Below, piece by piece: positions 33,969-45,084 of a stretch of DNA of 64,000 bases. This DNA comes from Sodiomyces alkalinus F11. Taxonomy: Eukaryota > Ascomycota > Sordariomycetes > Glomerellales > Plectosphaerellaceae. Within the stretch, counting starts at the first letter, position 1; every line of letters starts with the position of its first letter. A program made the translations under genes and the position numbers. Where the stretch lies: contig NW_021167080.1 in the NCBI RefSeq assembly GCF_003711515.1, positions 1,447,394 to 1,511,393 of the forward strand, given 5' to 3'. The notes under the pieces were generated by a model. The model worked only from the letters and a program-made list of their open reading frames with translations. It ran no database searches and was not told the origin of the DNA.

Positions 33969-36900
33969 AGCCCATAAAAACCAAAGGGGTTGTCTATCCT
34001 CTCTGTCTTCATCCTTCATGTCCTTTGAGGGCTGGTGTCGTTCGTGATGGGTATGCTCGCTCGACAGCACAGTGGCCCTAAAACGCAGCCCCATGCGAGT
34101 TTGTGTTTTGGCTTCTTCACTTGGCATGCTGCTACGTCGCAGGATCTATACTCAGGCTGCTCTCTAGCGTCATGGAGCACAGAACACGACCGGGGCACTA
34201 TTCTAGGATACAGCACGACGCATAGCACGCTGGCTACTCGGTGATAGCCGCCTTCTCTGGGACTGTGCCTACAGACGGATGGTTCGATTTTATCGCAATC
34301 TGACTGCTTGACCATGGGGTATCCAATCTTTCGCGGATGGAGAGATCGTTTCCGTTTCCTGCTCTTTTGGGTTCTATTCTGCTCCAGCTTCCACTCTCTA
34401 GCACCTCGCGCTGCCCCTTCCTCGCATTTTGGTAGTTCGAGGAGTCAGATACCTATCGCTCGAACGGTGTATAGGCTAACAGAAGTTCTCACGTCCCTTA
34501 CAGGTAGGTTCTATTTCCCGGAGTTGGCTCGCTGCGGAAGACAAGCTCGGATACAGGACCTCCTGGGCATGGGAAGTGTGTTCTGTTAGGGCTGTTGGAG
34601 TTGGGGTGTCGAGTTGACCTGATGAAGGAACACGACGACAGCGGAGAAGAGAGCAATGGTGCTTCGGAAAGCCGGACGAAGACCACAGCCAGGAATGATC
34701 GCGTTGTAATACTTCGCGTCCAGTGCCGTCCGAACCGGGCGAAGAACCCCTCAGGGAGCGCCCGATATTTGACATATGAAGAGACCGAAGTGAAGGGGTC
34801 AATTTTTTTATTGTTTTATTGTTTTTTCTTTCTTTTTTTGCGATGGAGGCATGGGCGTGGAATTCATAAGTCACGGGTGCGCACCAAGTGCAGGTGTCAG
34901 CGGGCATACATAGGCGTCGGACGTCAAGGAAAGGGGCGCTATACGTTTCTCGGAAACTTCATCGGCAACGGCCGCAAAAAAAGTTCCGAGTCGTGTAGGT
35001 TGGGACGTGGAGTTGCGGAGTAGCGGAGTAGCAAGCGGAGGGGAGGAGCAGATACAACCGGATCACTGTCATGTCGCGTTTGGAGTGTCGGAACTTCGGC
35101 TCTGGACATGATCGACGCCGATTAGGATGGCATTCGATTCGGGTCGGCAATGACAATTGAGCCTCAAACATGGTTTGTGTCAGGAACGCGTCCTGACCTA
35201 CAAGCATGCCGAAGCTGGGCCATTGTTTTCGGATCCGATATGGTAATGGATGCGAAAGGACAACAAGAATCACTTCAGGTTTCATAACCCTTTCCCCTTT
35301 TCGTATCGTGTACCCCATTTCCGGTCACGTTGGCATTTGAGCAAGACAGAGGCGAAAGGATGTGAGTATGCCAAGGAGCACTGCTTCTTTGTCCTGGTGA
35401 AATCGGTGAGCTCGACAGGTCAAGGCGACTACAACGCCGATGAACATATTCTCTGTGGATTTTTGCGGAACGGGACGCTTCATCTGAGTCTGGGAAGCCA
35501 CAACAGAGCCGAAGCAAGGGCGTCCGATTTACATACAGACATGATAGGTTGGTGGTTTCTCGCGGAATGGCGAATATCTTGAGGTACCTAGCAAACGCGG
35601 GGTGCAGCTCCCGACAATGAGCCAAGCGGTACGGAGATTAAGATGGACCTGTCTAACAAGACAGCCGAAGCCTCGACCGAAGCGACCAAGCGTTGGCGGT
35701 TATTTGTGCTTCGTACCTAACTAAGGTAAGGTAAGGTACCGTAGATTAGTTACGAGTAGGTGGCACGAGCCGATGGGAAGACAAAGAGGTAATCAGGATC
35801 TCGAATTATCACGAGGACAGCTTCCAAGGTCTTGGGAAGAGTCGCACCAGGCTCGGCGGGCAAGAAAAAGGACAACGAATGTTGCAGCAAAGACCGAGAC
35901 CGTGATGTCCACAGTCAGGGTGCCGACTGCCGAATACCTAGAATTGAGGAGGATCTTCCGACAGATTACTGAAACAAGGTAATACCTGTAAGAAGGGGAC
36001 TCCTCAATAGGTATATGTACTTTTCAGGCACCTTGGAAGCTGACTTATTCACTGCCAATTTCCGCTATTGGTTTACTCGCTGACCGGTACCTCTTGTGTA
36101 CTCTGACGTATCTCCGAGAAGTATCTTTAGGAAGGGACTATGCGTCGCACCAGACTGTGTCTGGGTGAGGTTCTGGGCGAATAGTATAACGGGCCGGTGT
36201 CGCTCCGAGGACGATTGATGATTGGACTGATATAATGCCAAGACGAAGTCCTAGTACTGCCAAGAGGGTTCCGAAGAGAACCAAGAAAGACCAAGAACAA
36301 CACTCAGCGGCGCTTTCCTTCTGTTTTCCGCCCTCTGACTTGGGGACATTGGATTTTATGACTTCGTACAGAGTACGTACTGTCATCAACTGTCATTGGC
36401 ACTTTTCTCGCTCCAGCTTGGCGTTAGGTATTGGCGTTGGCGTTGGCATTGGCGTTGGCATTGGCGTTGGCATTGGCGTTGGCATTGGCGTTGGCATTGG
36501 CGTTGGCATTGGCGTTGGCATTGTCATTGGGGGATTGGCGTTGCCAATGTCTTAACTCCTCCTCACCTTCCCAAGTTCTCCCATAGTCTCGCTCTCCCTT
36601 CTCCATCCCTCCCCACTCAAGCAATGGGCAGGCCCAAGTCAGATGTGTCAGGGTCTTCTCCCATCAGTCTTCCCTACCTTATTAGGAACATTACACCTGA
36701 TTGATATTCACCCACCAACCCACAAACCCACGAACCTTTTTTTGTTCATTCAGCTCTACGTTCTCCCGTCACGTTTCATGTACATAATGCACATTTTCTG
36801 TCCCTTTCTTTCTTAAAGCGCTACCGTGCCTCTGCGTACCCGCCATGCGCTCAGGTATCTTCCCTCCTGTCAATTCTCTTAACATCGACCAGGATCCAAT

Positions 36901-37615
36901 CCCGACGACCGCGACTGGAGATCAAGCTTCCGACGTCTGTCTTCAAAGCTGCTATTCGTCACCTGAAACAGACATCGAAAACACAATCAAATAACCATCC
37001 TTTGCCGAAGCCTGACTCCCATCAACAAACCCATCGACGATTTGACGCACCCGCACCCATACGTACGTACCGATTAACTGCCGATAGCGGGCCAAGAACG
37101 CAAGGACACAGACAAACAAGACGTGGGACAAAAAGAAACAACAGGACAGCCAGATTCGTCACAACAGTTGTGACTGCACCGGCATTTTCAGCCTGGTCTT
37201 TGTGTGTTTAGCCGCCTGGCTCGCATTATCCCACGGCTGTCGATCAAGTTGAGCCAAGCTTCCGTGCGTAGTGTGTGGAGGTTTCACACCACCGATACCT
37301 AGACACCTGTCTATCCGTGGCCGTGAGATGCGAGGCTCAGAAAGACAAACCTGCCCCTGCCGCTTGAGTTTCCCCGCCGTTTCCGATACATTCCTACCCT
37401 TAGCTCTCGACTCTGACAACAAAAATACCTTTTTCGTCCTGCCAACCTAAACGACCTGAAGCTAGTAGTCTACACCAACCACGACACACTCCACCGCTTC
37501 TCGTTCCTCTCAATCCTCTATTTCAGTCCTCCGGGATACCGCAGTTCTCTAGTCGCCATCTTTGCCATCGCGACGTCGATCGTTGCTGGCGTTACCTCGT
37601 TCCCGGGGGGAAACA
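33969..37615. other. Intergenic region with a 12-base minisatellite; leader of the RING gene
   Basis: No supported gene. A 91-codon frame at 34,314-34,589 begins with a hydrophobic, signal-like segment but shows no other evidence. 35,716-35,742 carries an AAGGTAAGGTAAGGTACC variant of the dispersed motif. 36,431-36,530 is a tandem array. From about 36,540 to 37,560 the sequence is pyrimidine- and CA-rich and probably includes the promoter and leader of the downstream RING gene. Confidence 0.55.
36431..36530. repeat. Minisatellite of a 12-base TTGGCGTTGGCA unit
   Basis: About eight tandem copies of TTGGCGTTGGCA, itself two diverged hexamers (TTGGCG and TTGGCA). Open in several frames (for example Gly-Val/Gly-Ile and Asn-Ala repeats), so apparent ORFs across it are repeat artefacts. 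Confidence 0.9.
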
Positions 37616-39308
37616 ATGACACTCCGACGCCTTTTAGTGGCTGCCAACGCCGCGGTCGTTGCAGCCCAGGTCCCTTCCATCAGCCCCGAGAATGAAGTAC
37701 CGCCATGGGCCGCCGATTCAACCATGCAGCTGTCCCTCTCTTCAACAGGAGGCGACGTCTTGCCCCTTGACTACACAGTCATACCATCTACTGAAAACCT
37801 CGGCTTGAACCAGTCAGAAGTCGTTCGCGGGGTACAGTCCACCTTCCCACTGTCCTCGACGCCTGTTCTGTAGATCCACCCAGTTGTGCTAACTTGTTCA
37901 AACCTCGGTACCTAGGCCATAAGAATCGAGGGCGTCATGGTTGTCGCCAATCCGAGTAATTACTATCTCATCAACGGCTCGTCTCAGATCGCCTACCTGT
38001 CGTGCGACGTGGACGAGTCCATGGGCGCAACGACGCCCGATATAATGCTCATCGACTTGATGGAGAATCGACCAAAGGCGATTGTTCTGTATAGTACTGT
38101 AGAAAACTGGTGTCACCTGTCGGGCTCGGATCTTCCCTATCGGAGCATCTTCACCATGGCCGATGCCGGAGATGCTTCCCAAGCTTTTGAGATCCTCAAT
38201 AATACGAACGAGGCCGATTCTATTCAGGTTACCATCACCGGGAATGCCACTTCTAATGGCTCAAAAAGGAGAGAGTCTAACGGCAATGACTCGGCAATCG
38301 CCATGAGCATTCTCTACAGCATCACGGGTCTTATCACCCTGCTCTTCTTGGTCATCATAGCGGCCGGTGCCATCCGCGCCCACCGATACCCCGAACGGTA
38401 CGGCCCACGCAGCGGCCACGGCGGCCGACCGCGGCAAAGTCGCGCAAAGGGCCTCGCTCGTGCCGTGCTCGAGACCCTTCCCATCGTCAAATTCGGCGCT
38501 CCCGAACCAGCCAAACCCGACCCCAATCTGGAATTGGAAAGTGCCTCGATCGATCATCCAATGCGGAATCGAGCGACGGATGCTGGTGCCACCGGGGCGG
38601 AGGAAAGGGACGAGGAAGACAGACGGGAAGCAGTCGCTCAGGGGCGTGCGATCGACGGCGAGCCTGGTGCCGCGATGGCTAGGCATGATTCGGCAGCTGG
38701 CCGCCCTGGTGGCAATACGGCCGACAGTCAGACCATTGGGTGTTCGATCTGCACCGACGACTTCAAACTGGGAGAAGACGTCAGGGTACTACCTTGCAGT
38801 CACAAATTCCACCCTCCGTGCATCGATCCTTGGCTGATTAATGTGTCGGGGACATGTCCCCTCTGGTACGCTTTACCCTCTTTCGCGGTCCAATTTTCTT
38901 TTTCTTCCTTTTCCTTTTCTGTGTGACCCTTCCTTCCCTTTACTGACGGCCCCCCTCAGTCGGCTCGACCTTCGGCCAAGAAACAAAGATGGATCCGGGG
39001 ACGAGGCACGAGACGACACGGCATTGCCACCCCCGTTAGAGCTGAGCAACCAGGATCACGAGACGACCCACGGACGCCAGAGGACGTCGCGTTTCCTCGA
39101 CCTTCACAGGCTAAGGCATGCCTCTGTCGAGGAGCGAATCCAGGTGCTCAGGCAGTACCGGACCGAGCAACAAGCCCAGGGCGTCGTTCACGAAGCCGAG
39201 TCGGAACGTGACGCCGATACCCGAAGGCACCGTTCCAAGCTCGCAGACAAGCTACGGGACAAATTTCGGATCCGAACTGGACCCCAGGGTCAAGAGGACG
39301 GGCCGTAA
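37616..39308 (+). CDS. PA-TM-RING-type E3 ubiquitin ligase, three exons
   Basis: Membrane-anchored RING-H2 ubiquitin ligase of the PA-TM-RING architecture, expected in the endomembrane/vacuolar system. Exons 37616-37831, 37916-38865 and 38960-39308 join in phase; introns have GCTAAC and ACTGAC branch sites. The product has 504 residues. A signal peptide is likely at 1-17 (LLVAANAAVVAAQ). The lumenal half (to about 195) resembles a protease-associated domain, with several N-x-S/T sites. One transmembrane helix lies at about 200-225 (ILYSITGLITLLFLVIIAAGAI). The cytosolic tail is disordered, then RING-H2 from about residue 348: CSICTDDF, CSHKFHPPCIDPWL and CPLC, the last pair completed across intron 2. 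A basic coiled C-terminus follows (EERIQVLRQYR...). All eight zinc ligands are present in C3H2C3 order. Confidence 0.9.
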
Positions 39309-39741
39309 TTATCCTACCATACGAGAAAAGCGTAGGGGGGGCGTGGGGGTTGGAGAGCGGGCTTTATTAACGAGCCAGGGGTTGGTCAATGTCAATGCGA
39401 CGGGGACTACGGCGTTTGGGACAGGGTGGACAGGGAAACCATGAAACTATTTCGGTCCGGAGACACATCTGATACGATACGGTCACACATTCTGGGCAGC
39501 AGTGCAATGGCGTTTATTTTTCTTTGGTGGCGGGGAAATATTGGTCTCCAGTCACGGCCGTCTTATTTGGGTCCGCGATGTAATTATCTACTCACCCAGT
39601 CGATAAGGTAGTCAGGAACACTCGAAAGGAAGCTTCTGATATTATATTGAAAGGCAACGCTATGAGAACCCGAAAAGGACGCTGAGGTATCTAACATACT
39701 GCGCTCGTTGACGATGGCCAAGTATGGTTCCCTGCCATCAT
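39309..39741. other. Region between convergent genes
   Basis: 433 bases between the stops of the RING gene (+) and the F-box gene (-); expected to hold both 3' ends. Nothing else is seen. Confidence 0.6.
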
Positions 39742-41397
39742 CTATGGGGAGACTGAGAGCATCGCCATTGCTGCTGCTACTGCTGCTACTCGCAGCGGAT
39801 TCTCATCCACCCCCTCGCCCATGACATACCGAACCACATCTGGCATGTTCGGATACTCGAAATTCTCCTCGCCTGGGAATGGGAAAGCTGCAAAATTCCA
39901 CATTGGTCCAAACTCGCCGCCATAGAGATGTGAAAGTCTAACCCTGATATACTTGGTTTTGCTCCGAGACGCAATTTTGTCCCGTAGTATGTCTAGGGCC
40001 TTAGACCAACTGCCGCTCAATAGCTCTACTCTCGCTAGACTCAGATGCTCCAGGTGAATGCCGAGATTACTGCAGAGGGATTCGAGTTGTCTCTCTGACA
40101 GGGCGATGTGGGTGATGTTAACAGCCTGGAGGCCAGGCCAAGGCGGCGGGGCCTGCAGGACGTTGTTGCCTAGGGGGTAGCCCCCGATGGGCTTATTGTT
40201 CAAATCACGCGGACAGTAATCTTTCATGTCGAGGTCGATGACTTTGAGGTGCTGGCTGGAGAGCGCGGCACCGATGTAGTTATCAAGATAAAATCGATCC
40301 TCGGCCGAGATGCCCTCAGGCCTAAAAGCAAAGTGGGTGACCTTCTCTCTGGATCCGAAGCGAAACACTCGCAATGACTGGCACGCTTCCCTGAGGTCCT
40401 CCAATGTTCTGTCCGACGATCCACGGAAGCTGGGTGGACATATCTGAGAGTAACTTGTCCGTATCGGGAAGCAGCCAATTGATAGCGCCTGCAACTTAGC
40501 ACCAGCCTCGTAGATGGCAATGGGGAGCTCGGTGAGAATACGGGCTGGCATGAGCAGGGGTACTCCCGACAAGGCCTCGGCGGCTTCCCAGGATTGCGGC
40601 AGCGTCATTGTGTGGAACAGCGTCTGCTTGTTCAGTAGGACGGCGCCAGGATCGGGAAGGTCCCAGCGGTCGAAACTGTATACGTGGTCGAGAAGAGATA
40701 GAGCAATGGGTCGTTTCAAGAGAGAAACGATGCGGACGATAGCGCGCACAAACGTCTTGTTCGTGATCAATTGGCGCTGTTCCTTGTGCTCCCGGCTGTA
40801 CTCTTGATAACTTTGGCGTAGAATTCGCTGATACTCGTTGACCTCCTCGTCCGGGGTCGGGAAATCAGACGGGGTTTCCCAGGCCACGCGAAGCAGCGCG
40901 TATTTCCTGATGCACTCACGAAATCGAAGGGCTTCCGGGCCATCTTCGTCGCATATATGATCGGCACGAAACTGTCTGAAAGCATCACAGGCGTGTTGGT
41001 ATGTATTACGCAATTGGCCCATCCAGTATGCGGCAAAGCGCGAATCCTTATTAGCAAGCCTCCATGGCCGGTGGTCCAGCACAATGACCAAGCCGCGGAC
41101 ATTTCTTCGAATGTCCTTGTTCTGACAGAGCACACGTGCCTTGTCTAGAGACAGCTGGCTAAGCCCTATATGCAGGATAGGGCATAGAAGATGAGAAGAG
41201 CACTGGTTAAAGAGCCGACAGACGAGCCGTACGTTTCGGACTGTGTGCCAATTGGTTGGGAAGATCGTATCACCATCGCGCTCCGGGGACGACTAATTCC
41301 AGTTCACTTCTCCGTGAATCTCGGTGTGCATTCGAAGTTGATTGAAAATGAGCGCTAGGATCTCCACAGGGAGGGAGAGAATGTGGTGACGAGACAT
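39742..41397 (-). pseudogene. F-box/LRR-like protein gene interrupted by one in-frame TAG
   Basis: A single minus-strand frame runs from an ATG at 41397 to the stop at 39742, 552 codons, broken only by TAG at 41295-41293 (codon 35). Upstream of it the frame encodes an F-box-like helix, ILSLPVEILALIFNQL (residues 6-21), after MSRHH. Downstream it continues without a break as VRNVRLVCRLFNQCSSHLLC, typical of fungal F-box proteins, then several hundred residues with leucine-rich stretches (LESLCSNLGIHLEHLSLARVELL) and no further stop. No GT/AG intron that removes the TAG and keeps frame was found. It may be a pseudogene, a strain-specific nonsense allele or a sequence error; a product starting at the ATG at 41022 would lack the F-box. 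If intact, it would be a substrate adaptor of an SCF ubiquitin ligase. Confidence 0.7.
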
Positions 41398-42341
41398 TGC
41401 TGAGAGTAGAAACGAAAGGATACCGATACCAATCTAGAGATAGAATGCAGACGTGTTGAAGACGTCTTGATGTTGTTGTGATCACTCCTAGGATTAGCGG
41501 TATGTTTACATGTACGTGTATAGAGTAAGGTATAGGTAAGGTAGGCAGAGAACAGAGGACAGAGTAGGTGTACATAAGGTACCTAGTAATCACATGATGT
41601 CCGTCCAGGACGGTGAAGGTCTGGCCTGCCTGTTCAGGTAGTTGGACCTGATCGCAATTACTGGTGTTATGCACTTTCCGTGAATCCAAACTCTAAGGTA
41701 CCTAAGGTACTTAACACATTCCTGCCATTAACTCGAAACTTAAAAAACAACGAGTCCGGAAAGAAGGCCTATCACTTACTTCATCGCTCTTACCCCCATC
41801 ACTCATGCCTTGATTCGCATCAAGCAGCAGGAGGGCATTCCTCTTCTCCTGCTGGCCCCTTGCTACACCAAGTACCAGGAGCATTATTCTCATTCAGACA
41901 GATCCCAGGCCACGGGACCAAACATCCTTGGAACAGGTCAAGGTACTAGTAGTGGGTCCAGTTTTCTCACCTTCGGGGACCATGAACACGACCGTCGTCG
42001 GGCTCTCTCTCCCCCATGCCAAACACCACTTCAACCGAATGGCTCCCCACCCGGTCGGAGGCCTTTAGCCCGATGCCGAATCTCGGCAAAAATACAATAC
42101 CGAGACGCGTTGGAAGATGAACTCGACGCTTCACCACTACGAAAGTACCACCTTTAACCAACCCACCACACGATTCCAAGCCAACCAATATAAGGTAATG
42201 ATGACTTGTCGCCTATTCGAATTAGCGAAAATATTTTCGTAGTCCGCTCTCGAGACTCGCTCGGCCGTCTTTCTCATTTGGCCGCCATTTCTCTGTGCTG
42301 TGAGAGCCATCGATTCTTCACTTCCAGCTACGTTGTACTAG
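41398..42341. other. Region upstream of the F-box gene
   Basis: Promoter side of the F-box gene with two GGTACCTAA/GGTACCTAG variants of the dispersed motif (about 41,576 and 41,696). From about 41,980 to 42,190 the sequence has coding-like codon use on both strands but no clean frame; it could be the 5' part of the relic described next. Confidence 0.45.
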
Positions 42342-43072
42342 TATTCCCCCTCGGCACAAGTCAACCTACAAGACGAGGTCGAGGACCGCTCTCTGGACCA
42401 ATTCTACGACCGCCACCCACAGAAAGAGACTGCAGAGAATTGGCTGGACGGCCATCCTTACCCAGAAACCTTGCCGGATGAGGCATATCAGATGTGGGAG
42501 GCTACGGTATGTTGCGGCATGATGATTGATGCGGTGCTTGCCAAGAAAGCTTGACGGTCAACTTGCTCTCTGCAAAGGGGACCCGAAACACGCAACGTTG
42601 GTATATTCCCTTCAATGTGGACGCACACCTCGTTTCTGTCCCTTCGTCTTTTTGGACAAGTCAGCAAGCCGAAGCACGTGTGGATGGATCCCATGCATCC
42701 CAAGCCAAAGTTGGCGGAGCTCATAGCAGCAATGGATCTCAGGAAGTCAGCTCGAAGGGCCGTCTCGACCTCTCGTTTGAAAGAAGAAAACAACCCCTAG
42801 GAGGAGCGCCTTGGCAGTGGAGAACGAACGAGAGCATCAGACCATGCCAAACGAGACTTTCCTTGATCACTTTGCATCGCAGCGCAGGTATTTCGTCTAC
42901 AGTGCTTTTGAGCTACAGAAATAAGCGCCCAGATATTCTCAATCTAGTTAGTCCCTGATCAACTTGGCCCGTCACATCAACCTCCCCTCAAAGATCACCA
43001 TCATGGATCTTGACCCCGGCGCCTTGGATATCTGCGGGGAGCGTCTCCCAGAACCGAGACAGCCGCCCAAGG
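42342..43072 (+). pseudogene. Possible frame-broken gene relic of unknown family
   Basis: Protein-like segments follow one another on the plus strand but not in one frame. 42342-42506 (55 codons) contains ENWLDGHPYPETLPDEAYQM and ends at a good GTATGT donor. About 42660-42800 contains HVWMDPMHPKPKLAELIAAM. About 42791-42924, in another frame, contains NETFLDHFASQRRYFVYSAF. 42964-43072 contains ITIMDLDPGALDICGERLPE and ends at a GTAACA donor. The segments are coding-like in composition, but the frame shifts between them without obvious splice sites, and no initiator or domain was recognised. This may be a decayed gene or an intron-rich gene I cannot resolve. Confidence 0.33.
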
Positions 43073-43932
43073 TAACATTGCGTTTCATGCTGCTTCCATC
43101 TCGGCGTCTCGCCCGAAATGAGAGTGGATCGTGTCGAAAAATATATATGTACGTTGTACCCTGACACCAGTGATTAGGGAAAGCCTGCAGAGCAATTTCG
43201 GAGCGACCCGTGAAATTAGCTTCTGGATACGACGTCGATAACCGAAATCGCAAGGCCCGTGTCCTGCAGCTTCGCAGACGCAGATCGTCATCTCCCCTAC
43301 CTACAGCTTAAGGCGGAACGATGCCTGTCAACCCCGGATGTGTCTGCCGATACTGCAGGATGTGGATCACGATACCACTTCGTGATGATTCGACATATTC
43401 TCCGATGTAATTGTTGATCACACAGCGCCTTCGGTAGCAGGGCTAAGAGTAAAATGGGTTCTTAGCACCCACCGAGCACAGCTATAGACAAACAAGCACC
43501 GTATCACAAGGCAGCGGACAGGAAGATCTCATTGTGTTCCACGTGCGTTACCTTGATACAGTCACATACGCCCGGTTCGTAAGTATCCACTTCGGATTGT
43601 CTTCATATCTCTCATATCATGGGAGCGTGTATCCCTGTCGTTTTCCGAAACCCCAGCCTGGACACACCGTACCCGAGCCGTTTGTTTCCTATCCCTCTGT
43701 ACCGGTCCGTCTATGTTCGTCGTGAGAAAAAGTTACCCCAAACCTGGAACGGAAGACGACATCAAGCCTCCGTTCCGCCGTCCCCTTAAATCATCTGGGT
43801 GGGGGAAAGAACAAAAAAAGCGAACGAAGTCCCTCCCATAGCAACATCGAAGCTAAATCAAGAAAAATAATATATGTACAAAGAAGTGAATAAAATCGTT
43901 GGTATATGGGAGCTGTGTTGTGCCCGCAAAAT
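43073..43932. other. Intergenic region
   Basis: No supported gene. It separates the relic from the 3' end of the minus-strand GH128 gene; no repeat is notable. Confidence 0.55.
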
Positions 43933-45084
43933 CTATGCCGAGGCATAGGCCTCACCAGCACTGGTGAGATGGTCGCCGTTGATGAGCTTTCCGTTGCTGA
44001 CCATAAAGTACGAGTAGCGCTCCAGCTCCGCGAGGTCGTCCAGCCGGGGAAGAGTCTCCTCCAACCAGGCGGACACAGCGACATCGTCATTGCTTAGGGG
44101 AGCAAACTCGGTCAACCAGACGGGCTTGCCACAGATACGGGCCGCCTCCTTGATGTGGTCGAAGAGGGTTTCGGTGGCCTCGATAGGAGAGTACCAGTGG
44201 ACGTTGCAGAAGTCAAAGACGCAACCTTTCGACTCGCAGGAGTCAACCCAAGCCTGGAGCCAATCGAGGCCCTGGCCACCGATATTGCTGTTCGAGACCG
44301 AAGGGGAACCAATCTTGACCCGACCGGCGTAAGGGTTCATCCACTTGACGTGGGCATCGGCGGCAGAGGCGGCATCCATGTTGCACTGGGACGCGATATC
44401 GCACTCGTTGAAGGAAAAGACGTGGGTAGACCCGCTTTCGATCATGCTCTCGACGTTGTCCTTCCAGCGGCTGGTATGGATGTCGATGGGGCCCCAGAGA
44501 GTGGGGACGAATTCGAGAGACTGGGAGAGGCCGTTATCGTTCGAGTCCCAGTTCCAGGCCCATCCAAACTTGGAGCCGCTGCTTCTTCCGTGGTAAAAGT
44601 TGTCGACGAGATGGGCGTCGTTATAGGCGAAACCACGCTTGGGACCGGAATAGCCGCCATTGGAGCCGCTGCCGGCATCAGTGTGAGAGCCGTCGAAAGA
44701 CGGAGGGGGCTGGTTCGCCGAGTTGGACGAGCCGTCCTGCGCAGAATTCTCGTGAACCGGGGGGGCAGGAGCCGGAGCCGGATGGGGCGCGGGGCTGTGG
44801 TTGTATTGCCCCTCGTCCGCCTGATGCTCGTCGGGGGACGGGGCAGGAGGAGCAGGGGCAATGTGGGTGATGAGAGTGGTCGCAGCAGCAGCGTTGGGCG
44901 TAGGTTGGGGGTTCTGGCCGGCGGCGACGGTCACAGTGACCCATTCAGTGACTACATGAGTCCTCGTATGAGCGTAGACGATGTCTCGCTCGACATGGTG
45001 CAGGTGACGGTGAGCGTTGAAAGCGCCAGCCTCCTTCGCGAGGGCGAGGCAGGCCAGGACCGCGGCGGCTTGCTTGGCAAACAT
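43933..45084 (-). CDS. Secreted GH128-type beta-1,3-glucanase (asl1-like)
   Basis: Extracellular or wall-bound glycoside hydrolase of the catalytic-core family found in S. pombe asl1 and GH128 endo-beta-1,3-glucanases. Single exon of 383 residues. The ATG at 45084 has a CCCACCATG context and opens a signal peptide, KQAAAVLACLALAKEAGA. A mature N-terminus with THVVTEWVTVTV, common in fungal wall proteins, precedes a Pro/Ala/His-rich linker (about 60-140). The catalytic domain begins KRGFAYNDAHLVDNF. Two glutamates fit the retaining-glycosidase pair: Glu in FSFNECDIASQCNM (acid/base) and Glu in VWLTEFAPL (nucleophile). CNVHWY and SYFMVSNGKLI near the end complete the fold. The upstream frame is open but only through non-ATG codons. 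A likely role is remodelling the fungus's own glucan; no attached binding module is seen. Confidence 0.9.
   Translation of the reverse strand: MFAKQAAAVLACLALAKEAGAFNAHRHLHHVERDIVYAHTRTHVVTEWVTVTVAAGQNPQPTPNAAAATTLITHIAPAPPAPSPDEHQADEGQYNHSPAPHPAPAPAPPVHENSAQDGSSNSANQPPPSFDGSHTDAGSGSNGGYSGPKRGFAYNDAHLVDNFYHGRSSGSKFGWAWNWDSNDNGLSQSLEFVPTLWGPIDIHTSRWKDNVESMIESGSTHVFSFNECDIASQCNMDAASAADAHVKWMNPYAGRVKIGSPSVSNSNIGGQGLDWLQAWVDSCESKGCVFDFCNVHWYSPIEATETLFDHIKEAARICGKPVWLTEFAPLSNDDVAVSAWLEETLPRLDDLAELERYSYFMVSNGKLINGDHLTSAGEAYASA

Noticed and set aside
34314..34589. 91-codon frame with hydrophobic N-terminus, possible small secreted protein
   Set aside because: No cysteine pattern, codon bias or domain; a signal-like segment alone is not enough in leader-type sequence.
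36235..36704. Overlapping ORFs with Gly-Val/Trp-His-Trp-Arg/Asn-Ala repeats
   Set aside because: All are different-frame readings of the same 12-base minisatellite.
41270..41689. 139-codon minus-strand frame ending over the F-box start
   Set aside because: Out of frame with the F-box helix and lacking any motif; the F-box ATG at 41397 lies in a different frame.
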